Below, in pieces: positions 1 through 8,568 of a DNA stretch of 64,000 nucleotides. The notes under the pieces were generated by a model, which saw only the letters and a list, made by a program, of their open reading frames with translations, searched no databases and was not told the DNA's origin. The translations under genes and the position numbers were made by a program. The number at the start of each line of letters is the position of its first letter. The stretch's first letter is position 1. The stretch is from Candidatus Desulfofervidaceae bacterium (GTDB taxonomy: Bacteria; Desulfobacterota; Desulfofervidia; Desulfofervidales; Desulfofervidaceae): positions 62,001 through 126,000 of the forward strand of contig JALWFG010000018.1 of the NCBI GenBank assembly GCA_027038965.1. Reading direction: 5' to 3'.

Positions 1-269
1 TTCTCTGGATAAAATTTCTTATCAAACCTATACTTAGAAAACTCCATTTCAAATTTGAAGATAGCTTAAGTTTAAAAAAAAGTCAACATTTCAGGGAAAC
101 TATTCAAACACTATATTTCGGAAGACATATTATTTATTAAAACTCTAAACTTTAGGTTAATAAAGCTTGTTCAGTTTTGACAATTAACCAGTAAAAGTAA
201 AATGGAATGAAGTGCAACATTTTGCGGTTATAAGTTGACTTTTAAAGGTTCTAATGATATCTTGGGAGT

Positions 270-1436
270 ATGAGACTTAACATATCTTTAATATTGCATA
301 TTTTTTTGTTTCTATTAACCGTTGTTTATTTTCCATCTAATTGTTATAGTGCCTCTCCAGGCATTACCGATAAACAGATATTGGTTGGGACCTCAGCGGC
401 CTTAAGAGGACATGCTGCTTTTTTAGGGAAAAGTATTGTTTATGGATTAAGAACCTATTTTAATTATATTAACGACAAAGGGGGAATCAATGGGCGAGAA
501 ATTCGGCATATTGCCTACGATGACGATTATAATCCACCACTTATGATAAGCAATGTAAGAAAGCTCATTTATGAAGACAAGGTTTTTGCCTTGATTGGTT
601 TGGTAGGAACTCCAACTACCTTGACCATTTTAAAGATTATAGAAAAAAATAGGATTCCTCTACTCTTTCCATTTACAGGGGCTGAGCAGTTGCGGTATCC
701 CTTGAAAAGATATGTTTTTAACCTTCGGGCCAGTTACTGGGATGAATGCGCCAAGGCAGTAGATTATCTCATCAAACATGGTAAAAAACGGATTGCTGTA
801 TTTTACCAAAACGATGCCTATGGTTTAAACGGCCGTACTGGTGTAGACCGAAGGCTTATAAAATACGATTTGCGAATTATAGCCGAAGCCACTTACACTC
901 GCGGTTGCACAAAGGTTATAAAGCAAGTAGAAACCCTAAAGCAATTCCACCCCGATGCCATTGTAATGATAGGGACTTATGACGCCTGTGCTGCCTTCAT
1001 AAAAGAGGCCATTAAAAGAGGAATGGCAGACACCTGGTTTTTTAACGTTTCTTTTGTAGGCACCTATCAATTGGCAAAATTGCTTAAAGATACAAATGCC
1101 ACTGTATTTGTAACCCAAGTAGTCCCTCCTCCAAACGAAACTTCTTTACCAGTAGTGAAAGAGTACCATCAATTGCTCAAATTATATTTTCCAGAAGTTA
1201 GGCCTAGTTTTATTGGTCTGGAAGGCTTTTTGGATGCCAAGCTATTTGTTTATGCCTTAAAAAAGGCGGGGCGAAATTTAAGTCAAGAGGCCCTCATAAC
1301 AAGCCTTGAGAGTATACACAACCTAGACCTGGGAATTGGACAAATGATCAATTTTGGCCCCACGAATCACCAAGGCTGGCATCATGTTTATATAACACAA
1401 ATTAAAAATGGGAAAATCTTTCTTATCAAGAATTAA
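270..1436 (+). CDS. Periplasmic ABC-type substrate-binding protein (Leu/Ile/Val-binding family)
   Basis: The 388-residue product has a hydrophobic signal peptide (about residues 5-27, ending CYSA). The rest resembles the periplasmic-binding type-1 fold of branched-chain amino-acid receptors: an early ITDKQILVGTSAAL segment, then a GGINGREI motif and a VFALIGLVGTPTTL segment. The ATG at 270 follows a GGGAG at about 264. No permease or ATPase genes are adjacent. Instead the 3' end overlaps the start of a hybrid histidine kinase by 29 nt, so I infer that it delivers a ligand signal to the kinase rather than feeding a transporter. The ligand cannot be read from sequence. The family call is firm, the sensory role is inference. 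Confidence 0.85.
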   Translation: MRLNISLILHIFLFLLTVVYFPSNCYSASPGITDKQILVGTSAALRGHAAFLGKSIVYGLRTYFNYINDKGGINGREIRHIAYDDDYNPPLMISNVRKLIYEDKVFALIGLVGTPTTLTILKIIEKNRIPLLFPFTGAEQLRYPLKRYVFNLRASYWDECAKAVDYLIKHGKKRIAVFYQNDAYGLNGRTGVDRRLIKYDLRIIAEATYTRGCTKVIKQVETLKQFHPDAIVMIGTYDACAAFIKEAIKRGMADTWFFNVSFVGTYQLAKLLKDTNATVFVTQVVPPPNETSLPVVKEYHQLLKLYFPEVRPSFIGLEGFLDAKLFVYALKKAGRNLSQEALITSLESIHNLDLGIGQMINFGPTNHQGWHHVYITQIKNGKIFLIKN

Positions 1437-3564
1437 AAGTCTCTTTGAGCTTAAAAGTCCTTATCGTTTCACGCGGATCTTTGCCCTCAAGATGTTTCCC
1501 TTATCCTTCTTGGTGGGGCTATTTATCTGCGTTGCCATCCCCGCTAGCTATTATTTTATCCGAACCCAAGATATAAAAAAAGAGGCCGGTGTTCATGCCG
1601 AATACCTAGCTTCCATCTTCAAAGAAGTAGTGGAAACTACGCCAGAAACATGGGAAGAAGGCATTCGGTCTTATATCTCTCGCACCAATATCTCCTTTGT
1701 GAAGATTTACGACCGTAACCGAAGCTTGGTTTCTGAAATTTATGCCCCAAGCTTCTCTCCTAAAACCTCATTTATCACTGAAGAAAAAGCCGCTTATTAT
1801 GCTGGCAAGGTATATGCCTTTGTAGTAGTAGGAATCAGTTTAGCAACTACCAAAGCAGAGGCCTTAAGACTGTTGTTTTATTCTGGGGTTTCAGGCACCT
1901 TTATTGGAATTCTGCTTTTTTTATTACCTGTTTTAGAGATTAATCGGGTGGAAGAACAGGTAAACGAATCCCGGAAACAGTTGTTAGATGAACAGGAAAA
2001 ATTAAAACTCTCAGAAGAAAAATACAGAGCTCTATTTGAGTTTGCCCCTGATGGCATCGTGATTTCTACCAAAGATGGTAAAATTGTGTCCTATAACCAA
2101 TCTTTCTTAAACATCTTTAGTCTATCTGAAAGGGACATAGAAAAACTGAACATGAAAGAGCTTTATCTTCAATCTACCATTAGGGATGAAATTATGAAAG
2201 AGCTTCACGAAAAGGGATATGTACAAAACCGAGAAGTCTTTTTGAAAAAGGGAAACGAGCAAATGCCTGCCCTGATTTCTTTGAAACTGATAAGATGCCA
2301 AGCCTTGTCGAGCGAAATATGCACCGATAATCCTGAACAAATGCTAGTAGAAAACATCATTCGGGACATAAGCGTCCAAAAAAAGATGGAACAACAATTA
2401 ATTCAGGCCCAAAAGATGGAAAGCATTGGGGTTCTAGCAGGCGGTGTGGCCCATGATTTTAATAACCTTTTGGCCGGAGTTTTGGGATATGCCGAGTTAA
2501 TAAAGGCACACATTGACTCTATTTCTGGCGGTGAGGATAAAGAAAATCCTATTTATCGCTATGCAGAGATGATTGAAAAATCAGCCAATAGGGCATCTGA
2601 TCTAACCCAAAAGCTTCTTGCCTTTGCTAGAAGAAGCGAATTCCAAGTAGAATCCGTTAACTTAAACGAAATCATAGAAGAAACAGTAGATATATTAAGT
2701 CGTACGATTGAAAAGACAATTATCATCAAAAAGGAATTAGAGCCCAATCTGGATTTAGTAGAGGCCGATCCCTCTCAAATGAATCAAGCATTGCTCAACA
2801 TTTGCATAAATGCCAGGGACGCCATGCCAAATGGTGGTATTTTAAAAATCAAAACCTTCAACACACATTTGGAAAGAAAATTTTTCATCACCGGGGATAC
2901 CAGCAGGCCAGGGAATTATGTTGCCGTAGAAATAAGTGATACAGGCCTTGGGATAGACAAAAGCATTATTCATCGCATCTTTGAGCCTTTTTTTACCACC
3001 AAGGGCAAAACAAAGGGCACCGGATTAGGACTTTCAATGGTGTATGGCATTGTTAGAAAACACGGTGGATATATAGATGTAAAAAGCGAGCTTGGACATG
3101 GAAGCGTATTCACCATTTACCTACCAGTATGTGAAGGAAAAACTAGACAGCGTAAGGAAGAAATATGTAAAAAAGCCGACTTAGATAAAGGAAGGGGAAG
3201 AATCCTGGTTGTCGATGATGAAGAAATCGTAAGGGAATTGGCTAAAGAAATCTTAACCCAAAGGGGTTATGAGGTAATACTAGCCGAAGATGGAATTGAA
3301 GGTATTTCCCTTTATCAAAGGAACAAAATTGACCTTGTAATTTTGGATATGGTCATGCCTAAAAAAACGGGGCAAGAGGTCTTTGAAGAACTTAAAAAGA
3401 TAGATCCAGATGGAAGGGTAGTTATTGCGACAGGATACAGTATAGAACAACAGGCTCAAGAAATGTTATCTAAGGGGGCTTTAGGATTGGTAAAAAAACC
3501 TTATCAAATTGAAGAGCTCTTAACAATTGTCAAAAAGGCATTACAAACAGGGATTACCCCTTGA
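1408..3564 (+). CDS. Membrane hybrid sensor histidine kinase (PAS-HisKA-HATPase-REC)
   Basis: 718 residues. Two membrane segments (about 28-51 and 152-174) bracket a periplasmic sensor region of about 100 residues. A coiled linker and a PAS domain (about 205-325) follow. The HisKA H-box is GVAHDFNNLL with the phosphoacceptor His near 349. The HATPase has N, G1 (DTGLGID) and G2 (GTGLGLSM) boxes at about 455-575. A C-terminal receiver has acidic residues VVDDEE near 602 and the phospho-Asp near 647 (LDMVMPKK). The DFNNLL-type H-box is typical of group 4 hybrid kinases. The start lies inside the upstream binding-protein gene, and no clear ribosome site precedes it, so translational coupling is likely. 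No DNA-binding regulator is adjacent, so the output is unknown. Confidence 0.9.
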   Translation: MGKSFLSRIKSLFELKSPYRFTRIFALKMFPLSFLVGLFICVAIPASYYFIRTQDIKKEAGVHAEYLASIFKEVVETTPETWEEGIRSYISRTNISFVKIYDRNRSLVSEIYAPSFSPKTSFITEEKAAYYAGKVYAFVVVGISLATTKAEALRLLFYSGVSGTFIGILLFLLPVLEINRVEEQVNESRKQLLDEQEKLKLSEEKYRALFEFAPDGIVISTKDGKIVSYNQSFLNIFSLSERDIEKLNMKELYLQSTIRDEIMKELHEKGYVQNREVFLKKGNEQMPALISLKLIRCQALSSEICTDNPEQMLVENIIRDISVQKKMEQQLIQAQKMESIGVLAGGVAHDFNNLLAGVLGYAELIKAHIDSISGGEDKENPIYRYAEMIEKSANRASDLTQKLLAFARRSEFQVESVNLNEIIEETVDILSRTIEKTIIIKKELEPNLDLVEADPSQMNQALLNICINARDAMPNGGILKIKTFNTHLERKFFITGDTSRPGNYVAVEISDTGLGIDKSIIHRIFEPFFTTKGKTKGTGLGLSMVYGIVRKHGGYIDVKSELGHGSVFTIYLPVCEGKTRQRKEEICKKADLDKGRGRILVVDDEEIVRELAKEILTQRGYEVILAEDGIEGISLYQRNKIDLVILDMVMPKKTGQEVFEELKKIDPDGRVVIATGYSIEQQAQEMLSKGALGLVKKPYQIEELLTIVKKALQTGITP

Positions 3565-3576
3565 AGAATAATCCCT
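3549..3576. repeat. Inverted repeat across convergent stop codons
   Basis: An 8-bp perfect inverted repeat, AGGGATTA (3549-3556) and TAATCCCT (3569-3576), spans the stops of the plus-strand kinase and the minus-strand cytochrome. A short T run follows on the plus strand at about 3584. It may be a weak bidirectional terminator. Confidence 0.4.
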
Positions 3577-4732
3577 ATTCGTCCTTTTTAGTGTGACACA
3601 CAAAGCAACCACAGTTGGTATTGGCTGTGCCTGCTTCGCAAGCAGTATAATCCCATCTTAAAATGTCAGGATAAGGTGAACCGTGTGGTCTATGGCAAGA
3701 AAGACACATTACTTGATCATCAGTAGTTACTGTGCTTGAGGGCCCACTCCCATCAAGGGCATCAATATTGGCTCTTGCAATGGGTGCCAACGGATTATAA
3801 GGGCCAAATGTCGTCCCATCAGGAGTGTTGTAAATATATTCAGTTCCTTTTACTTCACTAAATTTTATATCTACGGGATGTCTATGCCAAGGGCTACTGG
3901 TACTACCATCGCTCCAATAAGTATAAAACGGCGAATTATAAAATCCTGCATGACAACCGGCGCAAAAATCACTAATAGATTCATATCCTCCGCCGAAACT
4001 GCTTGGTCGACTTGTTTCCCCTGCATATTCATTGTGTTGAGTTGAGCTAGGGTTTTGTTCCCAATCAGGGTCTTCTATACCCTTTACCCCTGGGTTGGTA
4101 TGCCAAGGAATATTGGGTACATCTGGCAAGCCTATCCTTTCGCTTGCTGGTCCCAAAAACCGATAGTAACATCCGGCCGTGGTCCCATAACCCACCACAT
4201 TGGTAAAAACCCCTCCTGGATGGTCATCTTTATGGTGTTGAGGGGTGTGACAACTATAACAATGCGTCGTCTGATCGTGGCAAACTGCACACTGACCTCC
4301 AGAAACAGGAGCTCCTGGCGCACTAGTTAAATTAGCATCCGCCGAAATCTCAGGAATACTTAGGACATTGTGCCCATAAGCATCTCCATTTTTCACAACC
4401 CAATAAAAATTGCCACCTGCAAGTGGCTGTGTAGGCTCAACGGCTGAATTATAAACAATGGGGATCCTACTTTCTCCTCCTGCCGGCCCAATAGTGACAA
4501 TAGTGTCTCCATTTTGGGTATTAGTATGGCAACCCACACAATCTTTCACTAAAAGGTCGGTATTAGGGCCTGAACCTCCCCAATTGGTAGGCCAAGGTGT
4601 TTGACTAAAGTGCATGGTATGGCAGTTAGAGCAAACACCAGTTACTTTAGCATAAACAATTGAAATGTAAAAGAAAATGCTTAATATGGATAAAATAACG
4701 ACAGATATAACTTTTCCTTTTAACAACTTCAT
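3575..4732 (-). CDS. OmcS/OmcE-like secreted multiheme cytochrome c, 7 CXXCH
   Basis: 385 residues with a signal peptide (about 1-28, ending VYA). Seven CXXCH motifs are visible: CSNCH (34-38), CVGCH (65-69), CAVCH, CYSCH, CAGCH, CLSCH and CFVCH near the C-terminus. The order of landmarks matches the filament-forming cytochrome OmcS: CxxCHTMHxS at the N-terminus, a GGNFYWV segment followed by GHNV, YRFLG, a CAGCH with a following HRHP, CLSCHRPHGS with LRWDYT, and a terminal CxxCH. OmcS itself has six hemes; here an additional CAVCH precedes CYSCH. It lies 82 nt after its paralogue, probably in the same transcript, with its own GGAGG-like ribosome site. Assignment to the family is by remembered sequence resemblance; polymerisation is inference. 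Confidence 0.85.
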   Translation of the reverse strand: MKLLKGKVISVVILSILSIFFYISIVYAKVTGVCSNCHTMHFSQTPWPTNWGGSGPNTDLLVKDCVGCHTNTQNGDTIVTIGPAGGESRIPIVYNSAVEPTQPLAGGNFYWVVKNGDAYGHNVLSIPEISADANLTSAPGAPVSGGQCAVCHDQTTHCYSCHTPQHHKDDHPGGVFTNVVGYGTTAGCYYRFLGPASERIGLPDVPNIPWHTNPGVKGIEDPDWEQNPSSTQHNEYAGETSRPSSFGGGYESISDFCAGCHAGFYNSPFYTYWSDGSTSSPWHRHPVDIKFSEVKGTEYIYNTPDGTTFGPYNPLAPIARANIDALDGSGPSSTVTTDDQVMCLSCHRPHGSPYPDILRWDYTACEAGTANTNCGCFVCHTKKDE

Positions 4733-4814
4733 CCCGCCCCCCTCCCTTTCCTAAAAACACAATAACAAGGCAAACCCTTTAAACGGGGTCTACCTTGTAA
4801 ACCCAATCAACTTA

Positions 4815-5963
4815 TTAATAGACACCCTTCTGAGTATGGCAGATAAAGCAACCGCACCCAGTGGAAGTGGTACTTCCTGCTGTACATGTACTGTAATCCC
4901 ATCTTAGAAGATCTGCATTCTCACTTCCGTGAGCCCTGTGACAGGAAATGCAAAGCACAATATCATTTGTCCCTGTGCCGGGGTTTACCGTAGATTGGAC
5001 TCCATTGCTTAAGTCCACTTCGCCCACCGGAGCCACAACACTGTAAGGATTACCAGTTCCGGTACCACCGTTGTAGTAATAATATTCCGTTCCAGAACCA
5101 GGCAGGGCAATATCGGTAGGATGTCTTAACCATGGATGGGTGCTCCCCCCGATTTGACTATGAAAGTAACCATGACATTCAGCACAAAGATAGCTGATGG
5201 TAGTTTTGTCAGCATAGCTGGCATTGCCGTTTGCCCCTTTGTATTCATTATGGTCGGTGGAATTATCAGAAGCGGTATATTCCCAGTCACTATCCTCAAT
5301 CCCCAAGATACCGGCTAGGAAGCGATAGCTCTTTCCAACGCTACTGCCGTCAATGGTGGAGTCGTCTGTGTGGTGAGCACCATAAATGGCCGCAAAGTCA
5401 TCTGCTTGGGTGTGGTCACCGTGACAACCGTAGGTGCCAGCACAGGTAAGCTGAGTTGTCCAAGTTGTAGCACCACCAGCTACCTGGCCAAAGGTAAAAC
5501 CTGAGGTAGCACTAGGATCCCAACCAGGAGGGGTTAACCCTAGATTACTATCCTGACCAACCAAATAAGAAACATTATGTCCTGCAGTATCATCCCCGTT
5601 TACTACCCAATAAAAATTGCCGCCAGCTAAAGTGTGACCTGGTCCAGTAGTTCCTGGATCGGTAGTCATATTCACTACTGGGATATTCCCTGTTTTTATA
5701 GCACTACTGCCACTATGACAACCTACGCAATCGCTCACTGTAAGGGCCCGAAACGGCCCAGTCGCCCCTGAAGGGGTGCTTGTAGGCCATTGGCTCGGCC
5801 AAGGGGTCTGGCTATAGTGCATGGTATGACAGTTGGCACAAGGCCCACTTACCTTTGCGTAACCTACACCATAGAAACCCAATACAAAACTCAAACACAA
5901 AATCAACCACATCCAACCTTTCTTTTGCCCTTTTATCACTTTTGTTTCTCTCTTGCCTCCCAT
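4815..5963 (-). CDS. OmcS/OmcE-like secreted multiheme cytochrome c, 5 CXXCH plus one CX5CH
   Basis: 382 residues with a signal peptide (hydrophobic segment about 16-36, ending GYA). Heme motifs are CANCH (followed by TMHYSQ), CVGCH, a non-standard C-AGTYG-CH, CAECH, CISCH and CFICH, giving six if the CX5CH binds heme, the same number as OmcS. The GGNFYWV, GHNV, YRFL, HPTDIALP and LRWDYS landmarks match the downstream 7-heme paralogue, so the pair is a tandem duplication that has diverged. It is the first gene of the pair and has a good sigma-70-like promoter with a palindromic spacer upstream, and a strong purine-rich ribosome site. Likely exported and surface-associated; nanowire function is inference from the family. 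Confidence 0.85.
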   Translation of the reverse strand: MGGKRETKVIKGQKKGWMWLILCLSFVLGFYGVGYAKVSGPCANCHTMHYSQTPWPSQWPTSTPSGATGPFRALTVSDCVGCHSGSSAIKTGNIPVVNMTTDPGTTGPGHTLAGGNFYWVVNGDDTAGHNVSYLVGQDSNLGLTPPGWDPSATSGFTFGQVAGGATTWTTQLTCAGTYGCHGDHTQADDFAAIYGAHHTDDSTIDGSSVGKSYRFLAGILGIEDSDWEYTASDNSTDHNEYKGANGNASYADKTTISYLCAECHGYFHSQIGGSTHPWLRHPTDIALPGSGTEYYYYNGGTGTGNPYSVVAPVGEVDLSNGVQSTVNPGTGTNDIVLCISCHRAHGSENADLLRWDYSTCTAGSTTSTGCGCFICHTQKGVY

Positions 5964-5994
5964 ATCCTCTCCCTCCCTTCCTTATTCTAAAATT

Positions 5995-6024
5995 ATATTA
6001 AGCATTTTCACAATGCTTTGTCAA
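5995..6024 (-). promoter_or_regulatory. Promoter with palindromic spacer ahead of the OmcS-like pair
   Basis: Reading the minus strand, a perfect -35 TTGACA (6019-6024) and -10 TAATAT (5995-6000) are 18 nt apart, about 35 nt upstream of the cytochrome ATG. The spacer contains an inverted repeat AGCATT-N5-AATGCT (6001-6017). Its position between -35 and -10 is what one expects of a repressor operator. No regulator can be named. Confidence 0.5.
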
Positions 6025-6217
6025 TAGTGGAGTGCAAAAAGCGTTCCAAAAGTATAAAATCAATTTGTTTGTCCCTTTATAAACATTTTCTCTTTAAATC
6101 GCACCTCAACCCATTTTGGCCAGGCAACAAAAAACACAATAAGAGTAACAAACATAAACAAACAAAACGACAAATTTTGTCATATAAATGACAAAGTTTC
6201 GACATTTTTTGTTGCTT

Positions 6218-7090
6218 TCACAAATTGGCATAATCAATATGTCCTTTAAATCTTCGATGCCACCAGAACCACTGCTCGGGATATTTAAAGGCATATTTTT
6301 CCATAACTTTCATTATCTCGCCTAAAATTTCTTCTATTTCTAGCTTATCTATTTTTATCTCAGACTCACAAACAACCTGATGTCGAAATCCTTTTTGACA
6401 CAATGCAAAAACCGGTATAATAGAGGCCCCTGTTCTCTGAGCAAGCACAGCTGGGCTTCTAGGCACAGGAACTCTATACCCAAAAAAGGGAATAAGGGCC
6501 TTATGTTTCGGGGCATTTTGGTCAAACTGGATAAAAAGCATCCCCCCCTTTTTCAAGTGTCTGGCACATAAAATAGCTGCCTTTTTGTTTTCCCGGGCAT
6601 GGATAAATTTCAGTCCAAATCGTCTTTCAAAGAGATTGATGGCCTTGCCACCTATTCCCCTTTGAGGAACTTTGGCCACTACGGCTATATCATAGCCCCT
6701 AAGGGCTAAAATAGAAACCATTAGAGGGAAATTGCCTACATGGGCACTAACTATAATAGCACCCCTACCCTTCATATAAGCCGCCTTTAAATTTTCCTCC
6801 CCTTTAATTTTCCATTTTTGGAGCCAGGTCTCAGGTTCTAAATTCATTATTTTCCCTATTTCTAAAATATTTCTGATGAAATAATAGAGATTGGTCTTAA
6901 GAATTGTCTCTTTTTGATTGGAAGAAAGCCTTTCATTGAAGACCAGGTTGAGGTTGGCCATAGCAATCTTGCGACGCCTTGATAGGAAGGGATAGAATAA
7001 ATTTGCCAGGCCCTGAGCGATTAAATCCAGCAAATTCCAGGGAATAATGTCAAAACACTTAAGAACAAGAGGGATTATCTTTTGGGGCAT
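6218..7090 (-). CDS. LpxL/HtrB-family lysophospholipid (lipid A) acyltransferase
   Basis: About 290 residues from the ATG at 7090; a TTG at 7117 in the same frame is a weaker alternative. The family transfers an acyl chain onto Kdo-lipid A or related lipids at the inner membrane. Visible support includes the N-terminal SRRRKIAMANLNLVF segment, the AHVGNFPL motif near residue 115, a GGMLFIQFDQNAP region and the C-terminal YPEQWFWWHRRFK signature. The usual catalytic HX4(D/E) motif reads H-V-G-N-F-P here, so the acidic partner is replaced by proline. The gene overlaps the 3' end of the tRNA methyltransferase by about 30 nt, so the two are co-transcribed. Confidence 0.85.
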   Translation of the reverse strand: MPQKIIPLVLKCFDIIPWNLLDLIAQGLANLFYPFLSRRRKIAMANLNLVFNERLSSNQKETILKTNLYYFIRNILEIGKIMNLEPETWLQKWKIKGEENLKAAYMKGRGAIIVSAHVGNFPLMVSILALRGYDIAVVAKVPQRGIGGKAINLFERRFGLKFIHARENKKAAILCARHLKKGGMLFIQFDQNAPKHKALIPFFGYRVPVPRSPAVLAQRTGASIIPVFALCQKGFRHQVVCESEIKIDKLEIEEILGEIMKVMEKYAFKYPEQWFWWHRRFKGHIDYANL

Positions 7091-7859
7091 TGGTTCTTGT
7101 CCATACCTTTCTGGCAAAGATTAGGTATCCTGTATGGGCTACCATACGGTCAAAGGGACGCAATCTTTCGGCCACAGGTTTGAAACGCCTGAGCAAAATT
7201 TCCATTACTTCTACTTCAATAAAGGGCATGGGCTCTATTCTTTTCAAGATTTCACTTATTTGATTGGTTGTGGGAACAAGCATTCCAAGCATACATCCGC
7301 CCTTGAGGGCCTTCCAGGCCTGTTCCAAGTAACGCCAGGGCTCGCGCACATCCAGAAAAACGGCATCTGCATTCCTCTCGTCAAACCCCTCTTCCAGGTC
7401 TTTCACTTTAAGCTCTACCCACTCACTAAGCCCCACTTTTCTCAGGTTCTCCAAACATACCTTGGCAAATCGTTCTTCCCTTTCATAGCTGAAGACCTTT
7501 CCATGAGGGCGCACCCACCAGGCCAGGGTCATGGTCAAGGCCCCACTCCCAGCACCGCATTCAAGCACCTTTGCCCCCGGAGCAATACCCATTCGCATTA
7601 AGATGTATCCCAATTCTTTAGGATAGATAATCTGGGTATGCCGTTTTAAATGGTGGATAAAATCATAAAGGGTAGGCTTAAGTGTAAAAAAGGAAACGCC
7701 TTTATGGGTTTTAACCACTTCGCCAGGTTTTATCTTACAAAGAGAACCCAAATCAATATCCCCGTGATGAGTACTAAACTTCCTTTCTTCCACCTTTACT
7801 AAAAATCGCTTTCCATCAGGGGAGATAAGTAAGACAAGGTCATTTTTTTGCCAATACAT
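7059..7859 (-). CDS. trmI: tRNA (adenine-58-N1)-methyltransferase
   Basis: 266 residues, the usual TrmI length. It methylates A58 in the T loop of tRNA using S-adenosylmethionine; the mark is important at high temperature. The N-terminal beta domain is followed by a Rossmann SAM-binding fold with LECGAGSGALTMTL (about residues 98-111), an acidic ribose-binding loop (YEREERFA) and DAVFLDVREPW. The KRHTQIIYPKELGYIL segment just before the SAM motif is diagnostic for the family. It lies 18 nt after a CBS-domain gene and overlaps the acyltransferase, forming a three-gene minus-strand unit. Confidence 0.92.
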   Translation of the reverse strand: MYWQKNDLVLLISPDGKRFLVKVEERKFSTHHGDIDLGSLCKIKPGEVVKTHKGVSFFTLKPTLYDFIHHLKRHTQIIYPKELGYILMRMGIAPGAKVLECGAGSGALTMTLAWWVRPHGKVFSYEREERFAKVCLENLRKVGLSEWVELKVKDLEEGFDERNADAVFLDVREPWRYLEQAWKALKGGCMLGMLVPTTNQISEILKRIEPMPFIEVEVMEILLRRFKPVAERLRPFDRMVAHTGYLIFARKVWTRTNAPKDNPSCS

Positions 7860-7877
7860 AATCTTGAAAATCGAGCT

Positions 7878-8477
7878 TTAAGGAAAATTATCAATAACCT
7901 TATAACCTTGATTGGTTAATTCCTCTATGATGGGCCTTAAAGGACACTTCTCCAACCGAAAGGAATAAATGGTTTCTTCCTCATTAGGTAAAATGCCCAG
8001 GCTTATAATCTTGCCATGATGCTGATGAATTATGTTATAAACCTTTTTAAAATCAGCCGGGTCATCCCCTATGACTACATCTAACCTGGACCCTGCGGTC
8101 AAAATACCCATAATCTCAATAAAGGCCCTTAGAATATCAGTAGTGGTCAGGATCCCCACAAGCCTTCTGTCTTGAACGACCGGTAAACCACCTATTTTAT
8201 AGGTATAAATAAGGGTGGCCGCTGTCTCTATATCCTCATCTGGAGAAACGGTAATCGGTTCAGTAATCATGACATCTTTTACCTTTATCTCTTCCAACAT
8301 GGCTGGAATCAACAACTGCCTTAGGTCGCTCTCGGTTACAAGCCCTATGAATTCATCATCCTCTACTACAGGCAAATGGCGAATAGAATACTTCTCCATG
8401 AGATGGATAGCTTCTTTGATATCCGTTTCTCTATCAACGGTAATGACATCTTTCACCATCCACTTGGAAACATGCAT
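7878..8477 (-). CDS. Tandem CBS-domain protein with C-terminal ACT-like region
   Basis: 199 residues. Two CBS domains (about 1-58 and 68-125) are clear: VKDVITVDRETDIKEA followed by RHLPVVEDDEFIGLVTESD, then MITEPITVSPDED followed by GGLPVVQDRRLVGILTTTD. Residues from about 130 onward resemble an ACT-like fold (GSRLDVVIGDDPADFKKVY). CBS pairs bind adenine nucleotides; CBS-ACT proteins of this size are common in Desulfobacterota and are annotated as acetoin utilisation AcuB-like, but no acu genes are nearby. It is first in the minus-strand unit and divergent from the gcv operon. Confidence 0.85.
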   Translation of the reverse strand: MHVSKWMVKDVITVDRETDIKEAIHLMEKYSIRHLPVVEDDEFIGLVTESDLRQLLIPAMLEEIKVKDVMITEPITVSPDEDIETAATLIYTYKIGGLPVVQDRRLVGILTTTDILRAFIEIMGILTAGSRLDVVIGDDPADFKKVYNIIHQHHGKIISLGILPNEEETIYSFRLEKCPLRPIIEELTNQGYKVIDNFP

Positions 8478-8505
8478 ATCTTCTTTTTAAAGCAAAGCCA
8501 AGCAG

Positions 8506-8534
8506 TTGTCAATGTGTGTGGAATGATGTATGTA
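8506..8534 (+). promoter_or_regulatory. Candidate sigma-70 promoter of the glycine cleavage operon
   Basis: TTGTCA (8506-8511) and TATGTA (8529-8534) are separated by 17 nt and end 34 nt before the gcvT ATG. I see no glycine riboswitch fold in the short leader. Confidence 0.45.
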
Positions 8535-8568
8535 ATGGACACAAAATTGGGTATGAGGTAACTTAATT

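Noticed and set aside
6106-6294. 62-residue minus-strand frame after the acyltransferase
   Set aside because: It overlaps the 3' end of the acyltransferase in another frame; no ribosome site. The non-coding part is an AT-rich spacer.
7134-7601. 155-residue plus-strand frame opposite trmI
   Set aside because: Antisense to a gene with clear family motifs; low-complexity translation with no domain and no ribosome site.
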